Shown here: piece by piece, positions 8,263 through 17,288 of the stretch | Layout: the number at the start of each line of letters is the position of its first letter | How positions within the stretch are numbered: position 1 is the first letter of the stretch | Assembly (NCBI RefSeq): GCF_007827955.1 | Contig: NZ_VITR01000011.1 | Coordinates: 124,001-188,000 of the forward strand | Direction: 5' to 3' | Source of the DNA: Nitrospirillum pindoramense | GTDB lineage: Bacteria > Pseudomonadota > Alphaproteobacteria > Azospirillales > Azospirillaceae | Length of the DNA: 64,000 bases | Position numbers and translations under genes: made by a program | Notes under the pieces: generated by a model | Seen by the model: the letters and a program-made list of their open reading frames with translations, nothing else | Database searches by the model: none | What the model was told of the DNA's origin: nothing

Positions 8263-11200
8263 TTGGGGATTTCCATTGGGGGGCTGGTGCGTCCCATCGT
8301 TGCGGCCTGCATCGTCCTGCTGGCCCCTGTCGGCGCTCAAGCGGCCGACCGGGCGCTGATGCGGTTTCCGGACATTCATGGCGATGAGGTGGTCTTTTCT
8401 TACGCGGGCGACCTGTGGCTGGCCACGACCGATGGCGGGACGCCGCGCCAGCTGACCAGCGGGCCCGGCCTGAAGCTGTTCCCGAAATTCTCCCCCGATG
8501 GACAGTGGATCGCCTTCACCGGCCAATATGGCGGTGACGAGCAGGTCTATGTAATGCCCGCCAAGGGCGGTGTCGCGCGCCAGTTGACCTTTTATCCCGC
8601 CCGGGGGCCGTTGCCGGCCCGGTCCGGCTACGACAACCAGGTGACGGGATGGCGGCCGGATGGTTCCGCCATCCTGTTCCGGTCGCTTCGCGATGTGCCC
8701 ACGGTGACGGAGGCGCGGCTCTACACCGTCCCCGCCGCCGGTGGGGAGGTGGTGCCGCTGCCCATGGCGCGCGCGGGCGCGGGCGTGTTTTCCCCCGATG
8801 GGGGCAAGGTGCTATTTTCCACCACCTCGCGCGATTTCCGCGCCTGGAAGCGGTACCAGGGCGGGTGGGCGCAGGACCTGTTCATCGCCGATCTGTCGTC
8901 CAGGTCCCTGACGAACATCACCCATAATGTCCGCACCGACCGGGACCCGATGTGGACCCGCCGGGGCATCTTCTTCCTGTCGGACCGCGACGGCCATCTG
9001 AACCTGTACCAGACCGACGTCAACGGCGGGACCGTCCGCAAACTGACGAACTTCACGGCGGGGGATGCGGAATGGGCCAGCGCGGACGCGGAGGGCAACA
9101 TCGTCTTCCAGTATGAAGGCACGCTTCATGTTTACCGGGCGTCGGCGAATGCCGAGCAGACCCTGGCCCTGGACATCCCCGCCGGGGATGGGGCGGGCAG
9201 GCCGCGCACCGTCAGGGTTGGCGGGCAGGTGGAGGACAGTGCCCTGTCACCGGACGGGCGCCGGGTCGCGGTTGTCGCCCGGGGTGACATCTTCCTTCTT
9301 CCCGCCGACGGCCCCGGCCCCGCCCTGAACCTGACCCATAGTTCCAATGCGCATGAGCGCGCCGTTGCCTGGGCGCCCAACGGACGCAGCCTCGCCTTCG
9401 TGTCCGATCGCGGCGGCGACGAGGAGCTATGGGTCATGGCCAGCGACGGCAGCGGCGTGAGGGCCGTCACCCGCGATAGCCACACCCGCTATTACCGCCC
9501 CGTCTGGTCGCCCGATGGGCGCCGCGTCGCCGTGCTGGACAAGGATGGCGGCCTGTTTGCGGTCGACCTCGCCACCGGCACCCGCCGCCCGGTGGGCGCC
9601 ACCCGGGCCTGGTTCCAAAGGGATTATGAATGGTCGCCCGACGGGCGCTACCTGACCTATGCGGAGATGCAGGCCAGCAACCTGCGCGCCATCCACATTT
9701 GGGATGCGGAGACCGGCCGGAACGAGCTTGTGACCGACACCCTATACGATTCCTTTAACCCCGCCTGGTCGCCCGATGGGCGTTACCTTTGGTTCCTGTC
9801 CGTGCGCGATCCGAACCTTCAGGTCGCCGAGGGGGAATGGAACTACGCTGGCAACCGCCAGACGCGCCTCTACGCGCTGGCCTTGCGGCCGGACGTCCCC
9901 AACCCCTTCATGCCGCCCAACCTCAACGAGGATACGAAGGAGGGACAGCGGTCCTTCACCGATGGCGCCGCGGCCAAGGCGTCCGGGAACGACAAGGGGG
10001 GCAAGAAGCGCGCCGCCGTGGATTACGACGGTTTGGCGCAGCGCCTGATCCAGGCCCCGGCCGGTCCGGACAATTACGTCGATCTTGTCGCCGCCGCCGA
10101 CAGGCTGGTCTTCCGGCTGCACGACGCCTGGACCTTCGGCGAGGAAGAGGGCCACGCGTCCCTGTTCAGCCTGCCGTTCAAGGGTGGGAAGCCGGTGCGG
10201 GTGGTCGACGCGCCCCAGGGGTACGAAGTGGACGCCGCCCGGACCACCGCCTTGATCCAGGGGGACCACGGGCAATTGATGGTCGCCCATCTGGACGCCG
10301 GCGGCGGCTTGGCCGGCGGTCCCAAGCCGGTTGAGCTGGATCGTCTGGTCACCACCGTAAACCCGCGGGAGGAATGGGCCGAGATCTTCGATGAGGTCTG
10401 GCGGCGCTATCGTGACTTCTTCTACGACCCGGGCATGCAGGGGCACGATTGGAAGGCCATCGGCGCGCATTACCGCGCCCTGCTGCCGGCGGTCAGCAAT
10501 CGGGCGGACCTCAATTACCTGATCGGTGAAATGATCGCGGAACTGAACATCAGCCACGCCTATGTGGCGGGTGGGGATGAGGGGCTGCCGCCCCGTCCCT
10601 GGACCGGGCTGCTGGGCGCGCGGTTCACCTTCGACCCGGCGGTGGGCCTCTGGCGTGTGGCCAAGGTGTTCGAGGGTGACAACGCCGATCCGCAATACCG
10701 CTCCCCCTTCACCGAGGTGGGCAGCCGTGTCGGGGTGGGCGACTACATCCTGGCCATTGATGGGCGACCGCTGGACGCCGCGTTCGGTCCCGACCAGGCG
10801 CTGGTCGGCAAGGCGGACCAGATGGTGGAGGTGGCGGTGGGCCGGTCCCGCACCATCGAACGCCGCGTGCTGGTCAAGACCCTGCACAGTGAGACCGCCC
10901 TGATCCGCCAGGAACGCAAGCTGGACGCCCTACGCTTGGTCGACCGCCTGTCGGGCGGCCGGATCGGCTATGTCCACATTTCCGACATGGGGCCCGCCGG
11001 CCTCGCCGAGTTCGTGAAGGACTGGTACGGCCAGTTGCGCAAGGACGGCATCGTCATCGACATCCGTGGCAATGGCGGCGGCAACGTCTCGCGCATGATC
11101 CTGGAGCGCTTGCTGCGTCCCGCCTACAGCCGGGGGTTCGTGCGGGGGCTCCAGATCCCCCAGACCTATCCCTGGGGCAACTTCACCCAGGTCTTCACGG

Positions 11201-11574
11201 GTGAGATGGCCATGCTGGTGAATGAGAACACCATGTCGGACGGCGACACCATGGCCTGGACCTTCCAGCAGACGCACCGGGGCCCCTTGATCGGCAAACG
11301 CACCTGGGGCGGTGTCATCGGCGGCGGCGATACCGGGCCGCTGCTGGACGGCGGAAGCGTGACCGTTCCCCAGTTCGCCCTGGCCGGTCCCCACGGCGAA
11401 TGGATCGTCGAAGGGCAGGGCGTGACGCCGGACATCGAGGTGGACTTCGACCAAGCCGCCTTGAAGGGCGCTCCCGACGCGCAGTTGACCGCGGCGGTGC
11501 AGAACCTGCTGGACCGGATCAAGGGCAATCCCGGTTCTCTCGGGGGACCACAGCCCTATCCCATCCGGCCCTGA
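8263..11574 (+). CDS. Tricorn-type S41 family protease, exported
   Basis: 1103 residues. The start is TTG, chosen because GGAGG (8253-8257) lies 5 nt upstream and the resulting N terminus is a good signal peptide ending at AQA-ADR. PD40/WD40-like propeller repeats fill about residues 30-560 (many 'SPDG' and 'WSPDGR' motifs). The C1, PDZ (about 790-860) and S41 catalytic domains follow. By alignment with tricorn, the catalytic set is Ser764-His765 (in NISHAYV), the nucleophile Ser992-Asp993 (in TMSDGDTMAW) and Glu1050. The 58-residue spacing from nucleophile to Glu equals that of archaeal tricorn (Ser965, Glu1023). Tricorn degrades small peptides; here the signal peptide predicts periplasmic action. 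The gene stands behind a glycine riboswitch, an unusual target for that RNA. Confidence 0.93.
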   Translation: MGISIGGLVRPIVAACIVLLAPVGAQAADRALMRFPDIHGDEVVFSYAGDLWLATTDGGTPRQLTSGPGLKLFPKFSPDGQWIAFTGQYGGDEQVYVMPAKGGVARQLTFYPARGPLPARSGYDNQVTGWRPDGSAILFRSLRDVPTVTEARLYTVPAAGGEVVPLPMARAGAGVFSPDGGKVLFSTTSRDFRAWKRYQGGWAQDLFIADLSSRSLTNITHNVRTDRDPMWTRRGIFFLSDRDGHLNLYQTDVNGGTVRKLTNFTAGDAEWASADAEGNIVFQYEGTLHVYRASANAEQTLALDIPAGDGAGRPRTVRVGGQVEDSALSPDGRRVAVVARGDIFLLPADGPGPALNLTHSSNAHERAVAWAPNGRSLAFVSDRGGDEELWVMASDGSGVRAVTRDSHTRYYRPVWSPDGRRVAVLDKDGGLFAVDLATGTRRPVGATRAWFQRDYEWSPDGRYLTYAEMQASNLRAIHIWDAETGRNELVTDTLYDSFNPAWSPDGRYLWFLSVRDPNLQVAEGEWNYAGNRQTRLYALALRPDVPNPFMPPNLNEDTKEGQRSFTDGAAAKASGNDKGGKKRAAVDYDGLAQRLIQAPAGPDNYVDLVAAADRLVFRLHDAWTFGEEEGHASLFSLPFKGGKPVRVVDAPQGYEVDAARTTALIQGDHGQLMVAHLDAGGGLAGGPKPVELDRLVTTVNPREEWAEIFDEVWRRYRDFFYDPGMQGHDWKAIGAHYRALLPAVSNRADLNYLIGEMIAELNISHAYVAGGDEGLPPRPWTGLLGARFTFDPAVGLWRVAKVFEGDNADPQYRSPFTEVGSRVGVGDYILAIDGRPLDAAFGPDQALVGKADQMVEVAVGRSRTIERRVLVKTLHSETALIRQERKLDALRLVDRLSGGRIGYVHISDMGPAGLAEFVKDWYGQLRKDGIVIDIRGNGGGNVSRMILERLLRPAYSRGFVRGLQIPQTYPWGNFTQVFTGEMAMLVNENTMSDGDTMAWTFQQTHRGPLIGKRTWGGVIGGGDTGPLLDGGSVTVPQFALAGPHGEWIVEGQGVTPDIEVDFDQAALKGAPDAQLTAAVQNLLDRIKGNPGSLGGPQPYPIRP

Positions 11575-11588
11575 ACCGGAGAACGGCC

Positions 11589-11617
11589 GGCCTGGGTGGG
11601 GTGACGTCGCCCAGGCC
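11589..11617. terminator. Hairpin between convergent genes
   Basis: GGCCTGGG (11589-11596) and CCCAGGCC (11610-11617) form an 8-bp GC-rich stem between the stop codons of the tricorn-type protease (11574) and the PepSY protein (11635). There is no clear U tract, so intrinsic termination is only probable. Confidence 0.5.
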
Positions 11618-11634
11618 GCCTGTTCCGTGCCCGG

Positions 11635-13032
11635 TCAGGCCGGCAGCCCCAGCCAGTCCCGCGCCGCCGGCAGGCGCCGCAGCACCAGACGCTCCACCGC
11701 CAACACCACGATGAGGGAAGCGCCCAACAGAGGCAGGAACACCCCCAGCGCGACCAGCAGGGTCGCGAACATCAGCGGCGCGCGGGCCGGCTGTCGCGAG
11801 GCGCGGGTGGCGGGCGGCGCCCCCAGCGCCATGGCCGGCCGCCGGCGCAGCCACAGCACTACCGAGCTGACGGCCAGGGTGATCAGGCTGAGCGCGGTGA
11901 AGACGCCCAGGGCCTGGTTCAGCCAGCCGAACAGATGCCCCTCATGCGCCGCGACACCGATGCCCACCATCCGGTCCACCCAATGCCGCTGGCTGAAATC
12001 CACCCGCTTCAGCAACTGGCCGTCAGTGCTGAGCGTCAGGTCGGTGCGCAGGGGGCGGTTCTGGGCATCCGACTTCGCCGTCCAATACCCGCCCGGCTGG
12101 CGCGGCGGGGAGATCAGCACCGGCGGCGCCAGGTTCAGGGGGGCCACCGTGGCGGCCAGGGCGTCCAGGGGCGCGTAATCCGTCAGGCCGGCCGGGGCGT
12201 GGCCATGATGGCCGGCATGCTCGTCACCGCCAGCCGCACCGCCATTCATGGCCAGACGCTCCGCCAATTCGCCGGATCGGCCGGTGGTCCAGTCCTGCTT
12301 GACCACGGCGGTGCCGGTGATCTGGCGGATTTCCTTGAAGTAGGCGCCCCAGTTCTTGGACCAGGGCAGGCCGCTCAGCAGCAGGAACAGGGCGAAGAAC
12401 GATACCCACAGGCCGGCGACGGCATGCAGGTCCCGCCAGAATGTGCGCCTACCCCGGCCCAGACGGGGGTAGAGCACGCCGGCCAGGCCATCCGCCTGGC
12501 GGGGCCACCACAGGTAAAGCCCGGTCAGGATCATGACGATGGCCCAGGACGCCGCCATCTCCACCACGAAGGACCCCTTGTCCCCCATCATCAACTCGCC
12601 ATGCAGGCGGAAGATGATGCGCATCAGGCGGTCATCCTCGCTGACCACCTTCAGGATGGCCAGGGTCTGTGGGTGGACATAGACCCGGAACTGCTCCGTT
12701 CCCCGTCCGACGATGACGCGGGTGGCGGCGTTTGGGGCCTTGGGCAGCTCATAGGCGTTCAGCACCCCGCCCGGTACCGCCGCCACACCCGCCCGCGCCT
12801 GGTCGGCCGCGCAGGCCCAGGGCCCGGTGATGGTCAGGGTGTCATAGGGCCGGTCGATCAGCGCCTCCACCTGCGGCTTGAACAGGTAAAGCGCGCCGGT
12901 CAGCGACAGCCAGACGATGAAGGGGATGCAGAACAGCCCGGCATAGAAGTGCCAGCGCCACACCGCCCGCAGGTCCAGCCAGGGGCGACGGCTGGCGGTC
13001 ATCGCCGGGTCGGGAAGGGCTTCGATGCTCAT
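11635..13032 (-). CDS. PepSY-associated transmembrane protein (PiuB-like)
   Basis: 465 residues with the PepSY-TM layout. A first helix holds WRWHFYAGLFCIPFIVWLSL and is followed by TGALYLFKPQ. A periplasmic PepSY-like region contains 'VYVHPQTLAIL'. A central helix pair holds GLYLWWPR and LHAVAGLWVSFFALFLLLSG. Two C-terminal helices complete the protein. Proteins of this type are thought to reduce or handle metals taken up through a TonB receptor, and they sit beside siderophore or copper receptors. A His-rich loop near residues 250-265 (HAGHHGHAP) suggests metal contact. It is the last gene of the DUF2946/TonB receptor operon, 57 bp after the receptor. Copper or iron is inferred from context. 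Confidence 0.85.
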   Translation of the reverse strand: MSIEALPDPAMTASRRPWLDLRAVWRWHFYAGLFCIPFIVWLSLTGALYLFKPQVEALIDRPYDTLTITGPWACAADQARAGVAAVPGGVLNAYELPKAPNAATRVIVGRGTEQFRVYVHPQTLAILKVVSEDDRLMRIIFRLHGELMMGDKGSFVVEMAASWAIVMILTGLYLWWPRQADGLAGVLYPRLGRGRRTFWRDLHAVAGLWVSFFALFLLLSGLPWSKNWGAYFKEIRQITGTAVVKQDWTTGRSGELAERLAMNGGAAGGDEHAGHHGHAPAGLTDYAPLDALAATVAPLNLAPPVLISPPRQPGGYWTAKSDAQNRPLRTDLTLSTDGQLLKRVDFSQRHWVDRMVGIGVAAHEGHLFGWLNQALGVFTALSLITLAVSSVVLWLRRRPAMALGAPPATRASRQPARAPLMFATLLVALGVFLPLLGASLIVVLAVERLVLRRLPAARDWLGLPA

Positions 13033-13089
13033 CTCGTGTTTCTCCCCCGTGGGCTTCCACCCACGGGGCCTCTGCTCGGGGTGGGTGGG

Positions 13090-15510
13090 TCAGAATTTCA
13101 CGCGGACGCCGCCGATCACGGTGCGGGGGGACCCCGCCCAGATCGACCCGGTGCTGGCCGCCAGGGTACCGGCGCCGTTCTGCCCGCCCGCCGCGCTCAA
13201 GGTGTCGGTGATGTTGGAGGCGGAGGCGACGTAGGTTTCATCGAACACGTTGCGCACCTCCACATACAGGCGCAGGCCCGCCAGCCCCGGGGCCGACGGT
13301 TCGTAATGCAGGTTCACGTTCACCAGGTCGTAGCCGGGCGCCTTCAGCAGGTTGGCGTTGTCCAGGTAGAAGGCGGCGCGGTGGTTGACCTCGACGAAGC
13401 CGCCCAGGCCTTTCAAGGCGCCGCTGGGCTGGTCATAGGCCACGCGGGCGTTGAGGTAGGAGGGCATGACGCCGGGTATCTTGTTGCCCGAGCGGTTGAA
13501 GGCGGCGGAGCGCGCGCCCGTGCTCAGCACCTCGACATACTCGTCGTAATACTGGTCATCCAGCAGATAGGCCGCCGACAGCCGCGCGCCGGGCAGGGCG
13601 TCGGGCAGAGGCTGCCACTCGGCCGACACCTCGATGCCGCGATGGATGGAGGAGGGGGCGTTGAAGGTGAAGGTCTGCAGGTTGGCGCCGGCCGATTGCG
13701 ACACCAGCTCGTTGGAGAAGAACTCATAGAAGCCGGTGATGGCTGTCTTCAGGGATGGTGCCGGGGTCCATTCGGCACCCAGGTCGACACCGACGTTGGA
13801 CTGCGGCTTCAACTGGGTGTTGTTGCCGAAGGTCCCTTGCTGCGTCACGAACAGGTTGCCGGACTGGGGCGTGCCATAGCCGGTGGCGACGCGCGCGTGC
13901 AGCCGCCAATCGCTGTCGGGCCGATAGACCAGCGACGCCTCCGGCGCGACGTTGAAGAAGGTGCGCTGGGCCCGGATCAGCGTCGTGGTGACATTGCCGC
14001 CCGCGGGGTAGGCGTAGGCGGTCTGCAGGGCGTCGATGTCGGTGTAATCGCCGCCGACGCCCGCCACCACGGTCCACTGCGGCGCCAGCGCCACCTCTTC
14101 CCGCAGGCGGGCGCCCAGATTGTAGTGGTGGCCGAAGATGGTCTGTGTCAGGGCCCCCAGGGTGCCGCCACCGCCAACGGCCGTGGGCGGCGCCAGGTTG
14201 TAGCTGTAGGAGTTCAGGTCCTCATAATTGAAGGACAGGCCGGCGAAGTGGGTGGCCTCCAGGCCCAACACCCGGGCGTGGGCCGTCACGTCGCTCATCA
14301 GGTTGAAGGACGGGATGGTGCCCCGGGCGCTGGTGGGGCTGGTCGGCTGGTTATAGTCCCGGTTGTCGAAAACGAACTGGGTGCGCCAGACGGTGTCGGT
14401 GTCGATGTCATGCTCCCACCGCGCGCCGACGATGGTGCGGCGGTCGTGCCGTCCCAGGCCCGCCTGGTCGGGGCTCAAGGTCAGCTTGGCGCCGTTGACG
14501 CCGTTGGCATAGACGCTGACCCCGGCGCAGCTGGCCGCCGCCAGGGCGGCGCACCCGGCCTGATAGGGGTTCTGGTTGAACTGGTTCAGCGACAGCCGCA
14601 GGGACAGGTTGGTGTCCAGGTCGTTGTTGACCAGCTTCACCGTGATCCGGTCGTTGGGGCCGGCATCGAAGGTGGCCAGCAGGTTTTCCGTCGTGGTGTT
14701 GAAGGAGCTGTGGGCGGTGGTGCCATTGCCGCGCACATGGCTGCCGAATAGGCTGTAGTCGAACGTGTCGTATTGCGCGCCGGCGGTGGCATAGACGTTG
14801 ACGTAGCCGTGATCGCCGATGTCCGTTCCCGCCTCGGCCCCGTTGATGTCGGCGCCGCTCCGCGTGCGGAAATTGATGGCGCCGCCGGTGGCGTAGTTGC
14901 CGTACAGGGCGGAGGAGGGGCCCTGGATCACATCGATCCCGGCATAGGCGTGCGGGTCGGTCAGGTCGGTGCGGGACAAGCCGTCCGGCTGGGTGACGGG
15001 GAAGCCGTCCTCGAACACCTGGACATTGCGGATGCCGAAGGTCTGCCGCTCGTTCGATCCCCGCACGGACACCGACACGTCGCGCGGGCCGTTGCCCTGC
15101 AGCATGGTGACGCCCGGCGTCAGGGACAGGATATCGGCGACGGAGAAGGCCGGGCTGTTCTTGAACTGGTCACGGCTGACCGTGCCCATGGTCTGGCCGG
15201 CGGGCTGGTCGGCGACACGCCGCGCGGTCCGCTCGGCGGTCACCAACACCTCGTGCTGAAGCGATGGCGCCGCCGTGGCCGGGCTAGCCGTGGTGGCCGG
15301 CGCCGCGTCTTCGGCATCGAGGGCCGCCAGTGCGGCCTGGACCTGGTCCAACTGGTGTTGCAGGGCCGCCCGTCGTTCGGCCTTGGTTGCCGGTGCCGCC
15401 TCGGCGCTTTGGACGGTTTGGGCCTTGGCGGGGGTGATTGAGGCCACGGATAGGGCGATGGCGGCCGGCAGCGCGATGGCGCCGCCGGTCCTGGGTCGGG
15501 AACGGAACAC
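13090..15510 (-). CDS. TonB-dependent outer-membrane receptor (metal uptake operon)
   Basis: 806 residues from the GTG at 15510, which has AGGAG 9 nt upstream. An in-frame ATG at 15582 would add 24 residues before the signal peptide and has no such site. A signal peptide ending near AKA-QT is followed by an unusual short coiled-coil segment (ERRAALQHQLDQVQAALAAL) before the TonB-box-like EVLVTAERTA. The plug carries VADILSLTPGVTMLQG, VSVRGSNERQ and IDVIQGPSSALYGNYATGGA, and the barrel ends in VRVKF. It is flanked in the same operon by DUF2946 and PepSY-TM genes. That combination is seen around copper receptors of the OprC type and some iron receptors. The ligand is not settled by the sequence. 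Confidence 0.9.
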   Translation of the reverse strand: MFRSRPRTGGAIALPAAIALSVASITPAKAQTVQSAEAAPATKAERRAALQHQLDQVQAALAALDAEDAAPATTASPATAAPSLQHEVLVTAERTARRVADQPAGQTMGTVSRDQFKNSPAFSVADILSLTPGVTMLQGNGPRDVSVSVRGSNERQTFGIRNVQVFEDGFPVTQPDGLSRTDLTDPHAYAGIDVIQGPSSALYGNYATGGAINFRTRSGADINGAEAGTDIGDHGYVNVYATAGAQYDTFDYSLFGSHVRGNGTTAHSSFNTTTENLLATFDAGPNDRITVKLVNNDLDTNLSLRLSLNQFNQNPYQAGCAALAAASCAGVSVYANGVNGAKLTLSPDQAGLGRHDRRTIVGARWEHDIDTDTVWRTQFVFDNRDYNQPTSPTSARGTIPSFNLMSDVTAHARVLGLEATHFAGLSFNYEDLNSYSYNLAPPTAVGGGGTLGALTQTIFGHHYNLGARLREEVALAPQWTVVAGVGGDYTDIDALQTAYAYPAGGNVTTTLIRAQRTFFNVAPEASLVYRPDSDWRLHARVATGYGTPQSGNLFVTQQGTFGNNTQLKPQSNVGVDLGAEWTPAPSLKTAITGFYEFFSNELVSQSAGANLQTFTFNAPSSIHRGIEVSAEWQPLPDALPGARLSAAYLLDDQYYDEYVEVLSTGARSAAFNRSGNKIPGVMPSYLNARVAYDQPSGALKGLGGFVEVNHRAAFYLDNANLLKAPGYDLVNVNLHYEPSAPGLAGLRLYVEVRNVFDETYVASASNITDTLSAAGGQNGAGTLAASTGSIWAGSPRTVIGGVRVKF

Positions 15511-15660
15511 GGGATGACTCTCCTGCGACCGCCTAAAAGGCGTCCCTAGGGACGTTCCAGAGGGCGGCCAAGACGTGTTCACGGCAGCGATCAGGCGCGC
15601 CGGAACACGAGCGATGACGAGAAGACCGGCCCACAGGGGGCCGGATGGGATCGGGTCAGG

Positions 15661-16149
15661 TCAGGAGAAGATAGGCGGCGGCCCTCGGGCTAACCGCGTG
15701 CCCGGTGGCCGGGGGCGGGGCCATGGCGCCGACAGGGCGGGGGCCCAGCCGGGGGCGCGGGGCTGGGTGGGCAGGACCAGGATGACCGCCAGCAGGCCCA
15801 CCGCCAGGGCCGCGACCGCCGCGAACACGCAGGGCGCGTCCATGCCGTGACCGGCATGGTCCCCATGGTGATGCATGCCGGGATTGGCCAGCATCGCCTG
15901 GGTCATGGCCGGGTCGGCCATCATCGTCTTGGCCATCAGGGCGTCGGTCATCACCGACAGGGCGTCATGCACGCTGTCACACAGGATGACCGCGCTGGCG
16001 CCCGGCTCCCCCGCGTGCGGATTGGGCATGTAGCCGGCCGGGATCAAGCCGCGCAGCAACAAGGCCAGCGCCAACAGCCAGACCCAGCGCCGGGGCTGGC
16101 GCCCCTGCGGCAAAAGTCCTCTGGCGCGGTGGTGGCGACGCGGTTGCAT
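15661..16149 (-). CDS. DUF2946 family membrane protein, Met/His-rich
   Basis: 162 residues. The N-terminal helix (WVWLLALALLLRGLIPAGYMP) is the hallmark of DUF2946, and the second helix follows the cysteine in APCVFAAVAALAVGLL. Between the helices lies a segment rich in methionine and histidine (about residues 75-105, with GMHHHGDHAGHGM), typical of copper-handling proteins. The start ATG has AGGAACCTT upstream. It is the first gene of a minus-strand operon with the TonB receptor and PepSY protein. The copper link is inference from composition and neighbours. Confidence 0.75.
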   Translation of the reverse strand: MQPRRHHRARGLLPQGRQPRRWVWLLALALLLRGLIPAGYMPNPHAGEPGASAVILCDSVHDALSVMTDALMAKTMMADPAMTQAMLANPGMHHHGDHAGHGMDAPCVFAAVAALAVGLLAVILVLPTQPRAPGWAPALSAPWPRPRPPGTRLARGPPPIFS

Positions 16150-16354
16150 AAGGTTCCTGATATGAAAGCGGGGCGGTGCCTGTCAATGCGCATGTCCCCC
16201 GGGAGCATGTCCGCCAACCTAGCGCCCGGCGCGGCTCTCAAGCTTTGGCCGTTCCGGGAAGGGGGGCGGGGATGAGCCGCGTATCGGCCTCCCTCTGGTC
16301 TATCCGATTCCGAGCTGAAGTTTCAGATCTGCCAGCACACGACCTGCCTTGGCG

Positions 16355-17272
16355 ATGGTAGCCTCGCCGGATGAGGCCCTCGTCCAAGGACGGACCTATT
16401 TGCTGAATTTGCTCAAGCGTGGCGGGGCCGCCGCCGCCCGGCAGTGGCGCTTATGCGCCCTGTCGATATGGATTTCCCTCCGGCGTGGACCGGCCGCGCT
16501 CCGCCGGTGCTATCCCCTTTTCCTGGCGGGCTGGTTGATCCTTGCCACCCAGGGACTGACATCCGTTCACCTCAAACTGCTTGGGCAGCCCCAAAGCCAG
16601 GTATGGCAGGATTGGCACGTCGCGTTCCTCTGGGTGTTCAAGGATCTTGGTCTTTCACTGGTTGGCCTTGCGGCGATGCGCGGCGTGCTCGGAGGCCGCT
16701 CGAACCGTATAGTCGGGTTCGCGCTCTGGTTCTTCGTTCTGACGGAACTGGAAATGTTTGTGGTGGATCCCGGCCTGGACTGGCTGGGCGATTACCTCGG
16801 AGATGGCTTGGCGCAGGTTTTTAAATCATACCTGCGCCCTGTCGATCTCAGGGCCTGGCCTGAACTCGCTTGGCTGGGGCTTACCACATTTGTTTCGCTA
16901 TATGTTACTGGCCGGTTCGCGCTGGTATTTCCTTGCCTTGCGATTGGCCGGGTACGCGTTCGTGGTTGGCGCGCGACCCTTCTTGAAATCTGGGCGCTCA
17001 GTCGGGGCAGGGCCTTGGCGCTGGGCTTGATGCCGTTTGTTGTCGCGCTGCCGCTCCTGCCGCCGCATTTGCAGCTCAATCGTTGGGCCGATGGCGACAG
17101 CCTTACCGGCATAACCTCCCTTGGGATGCTTCTGGACGCCGGGATCGAGGCTGTTATCCAGGGTATGGGCAGCGCCGTCGTCGCTACCGCCTTGCTTATT
17201 CGCCTTCGGGAGCGTCGGGACGAAAGAAAACGGCCGGGCGACGTTCCGGGGCACGATCCCTTGCTACGTTAA
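16355..17272 (+). CDS. Integral membrane protein of unknown function
   Basis: About 305 residues with six or so predicted hydrophobic segments, for example PLFLAGWLILATQG, VWVFK..LGLSLVGLAAM, IVGFALWFFVLTEL, FALVFPCLAIGRV and ALGLMPFVVALPLL, and a basic, hydrophilic C terminus. I recognise no family. The start is uncertain: ATG at 16355, or TTG at 16349, neither with a good ribosome-binding site. It lies alone between the divergently read metal-uptake operon and the RND permease, whose 3' end faces it (stop 17289). GC content is slightly lower than its neighbours. Confidence 0.6.
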   Translation: MVASPDEALVQGRTYLLNLLKRGGAAAARQWRLCALSIWISLRRGPAALRRCYPLFLAGWLILATQGLTSVHLKLLGQPQSQVWQDWHVAFLWVFKDLGLSLVGLAAMRGVLGGRSNRIVGFALWFFVLTELEMFVVDPGLDWLGDYLGDGLAQVFKSYLRPVDLRAWPELAWLGLTTFVSLYVTGRFALVFPCLAIGRVRVRGWRATLLEIWALSRGRALALGLMPFVVALPLLPPHLQLNRWADGDSLTGITSLGMLLDAGIEAVIQGMGSAVVATALLIRLRERRDERKRPGDVPGHDPLLR

Positions 17273-17288
17273 GCCCAAGGCCGCCCGC

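Noticed and set aside
11935-14751. A 938-codon plus-strand open frame opposite the PepSY and TonB receptor genes
   Set aside because: Mirror of real minus-strand genes; composition is typical of an antisense frame and no motif is recognisable.
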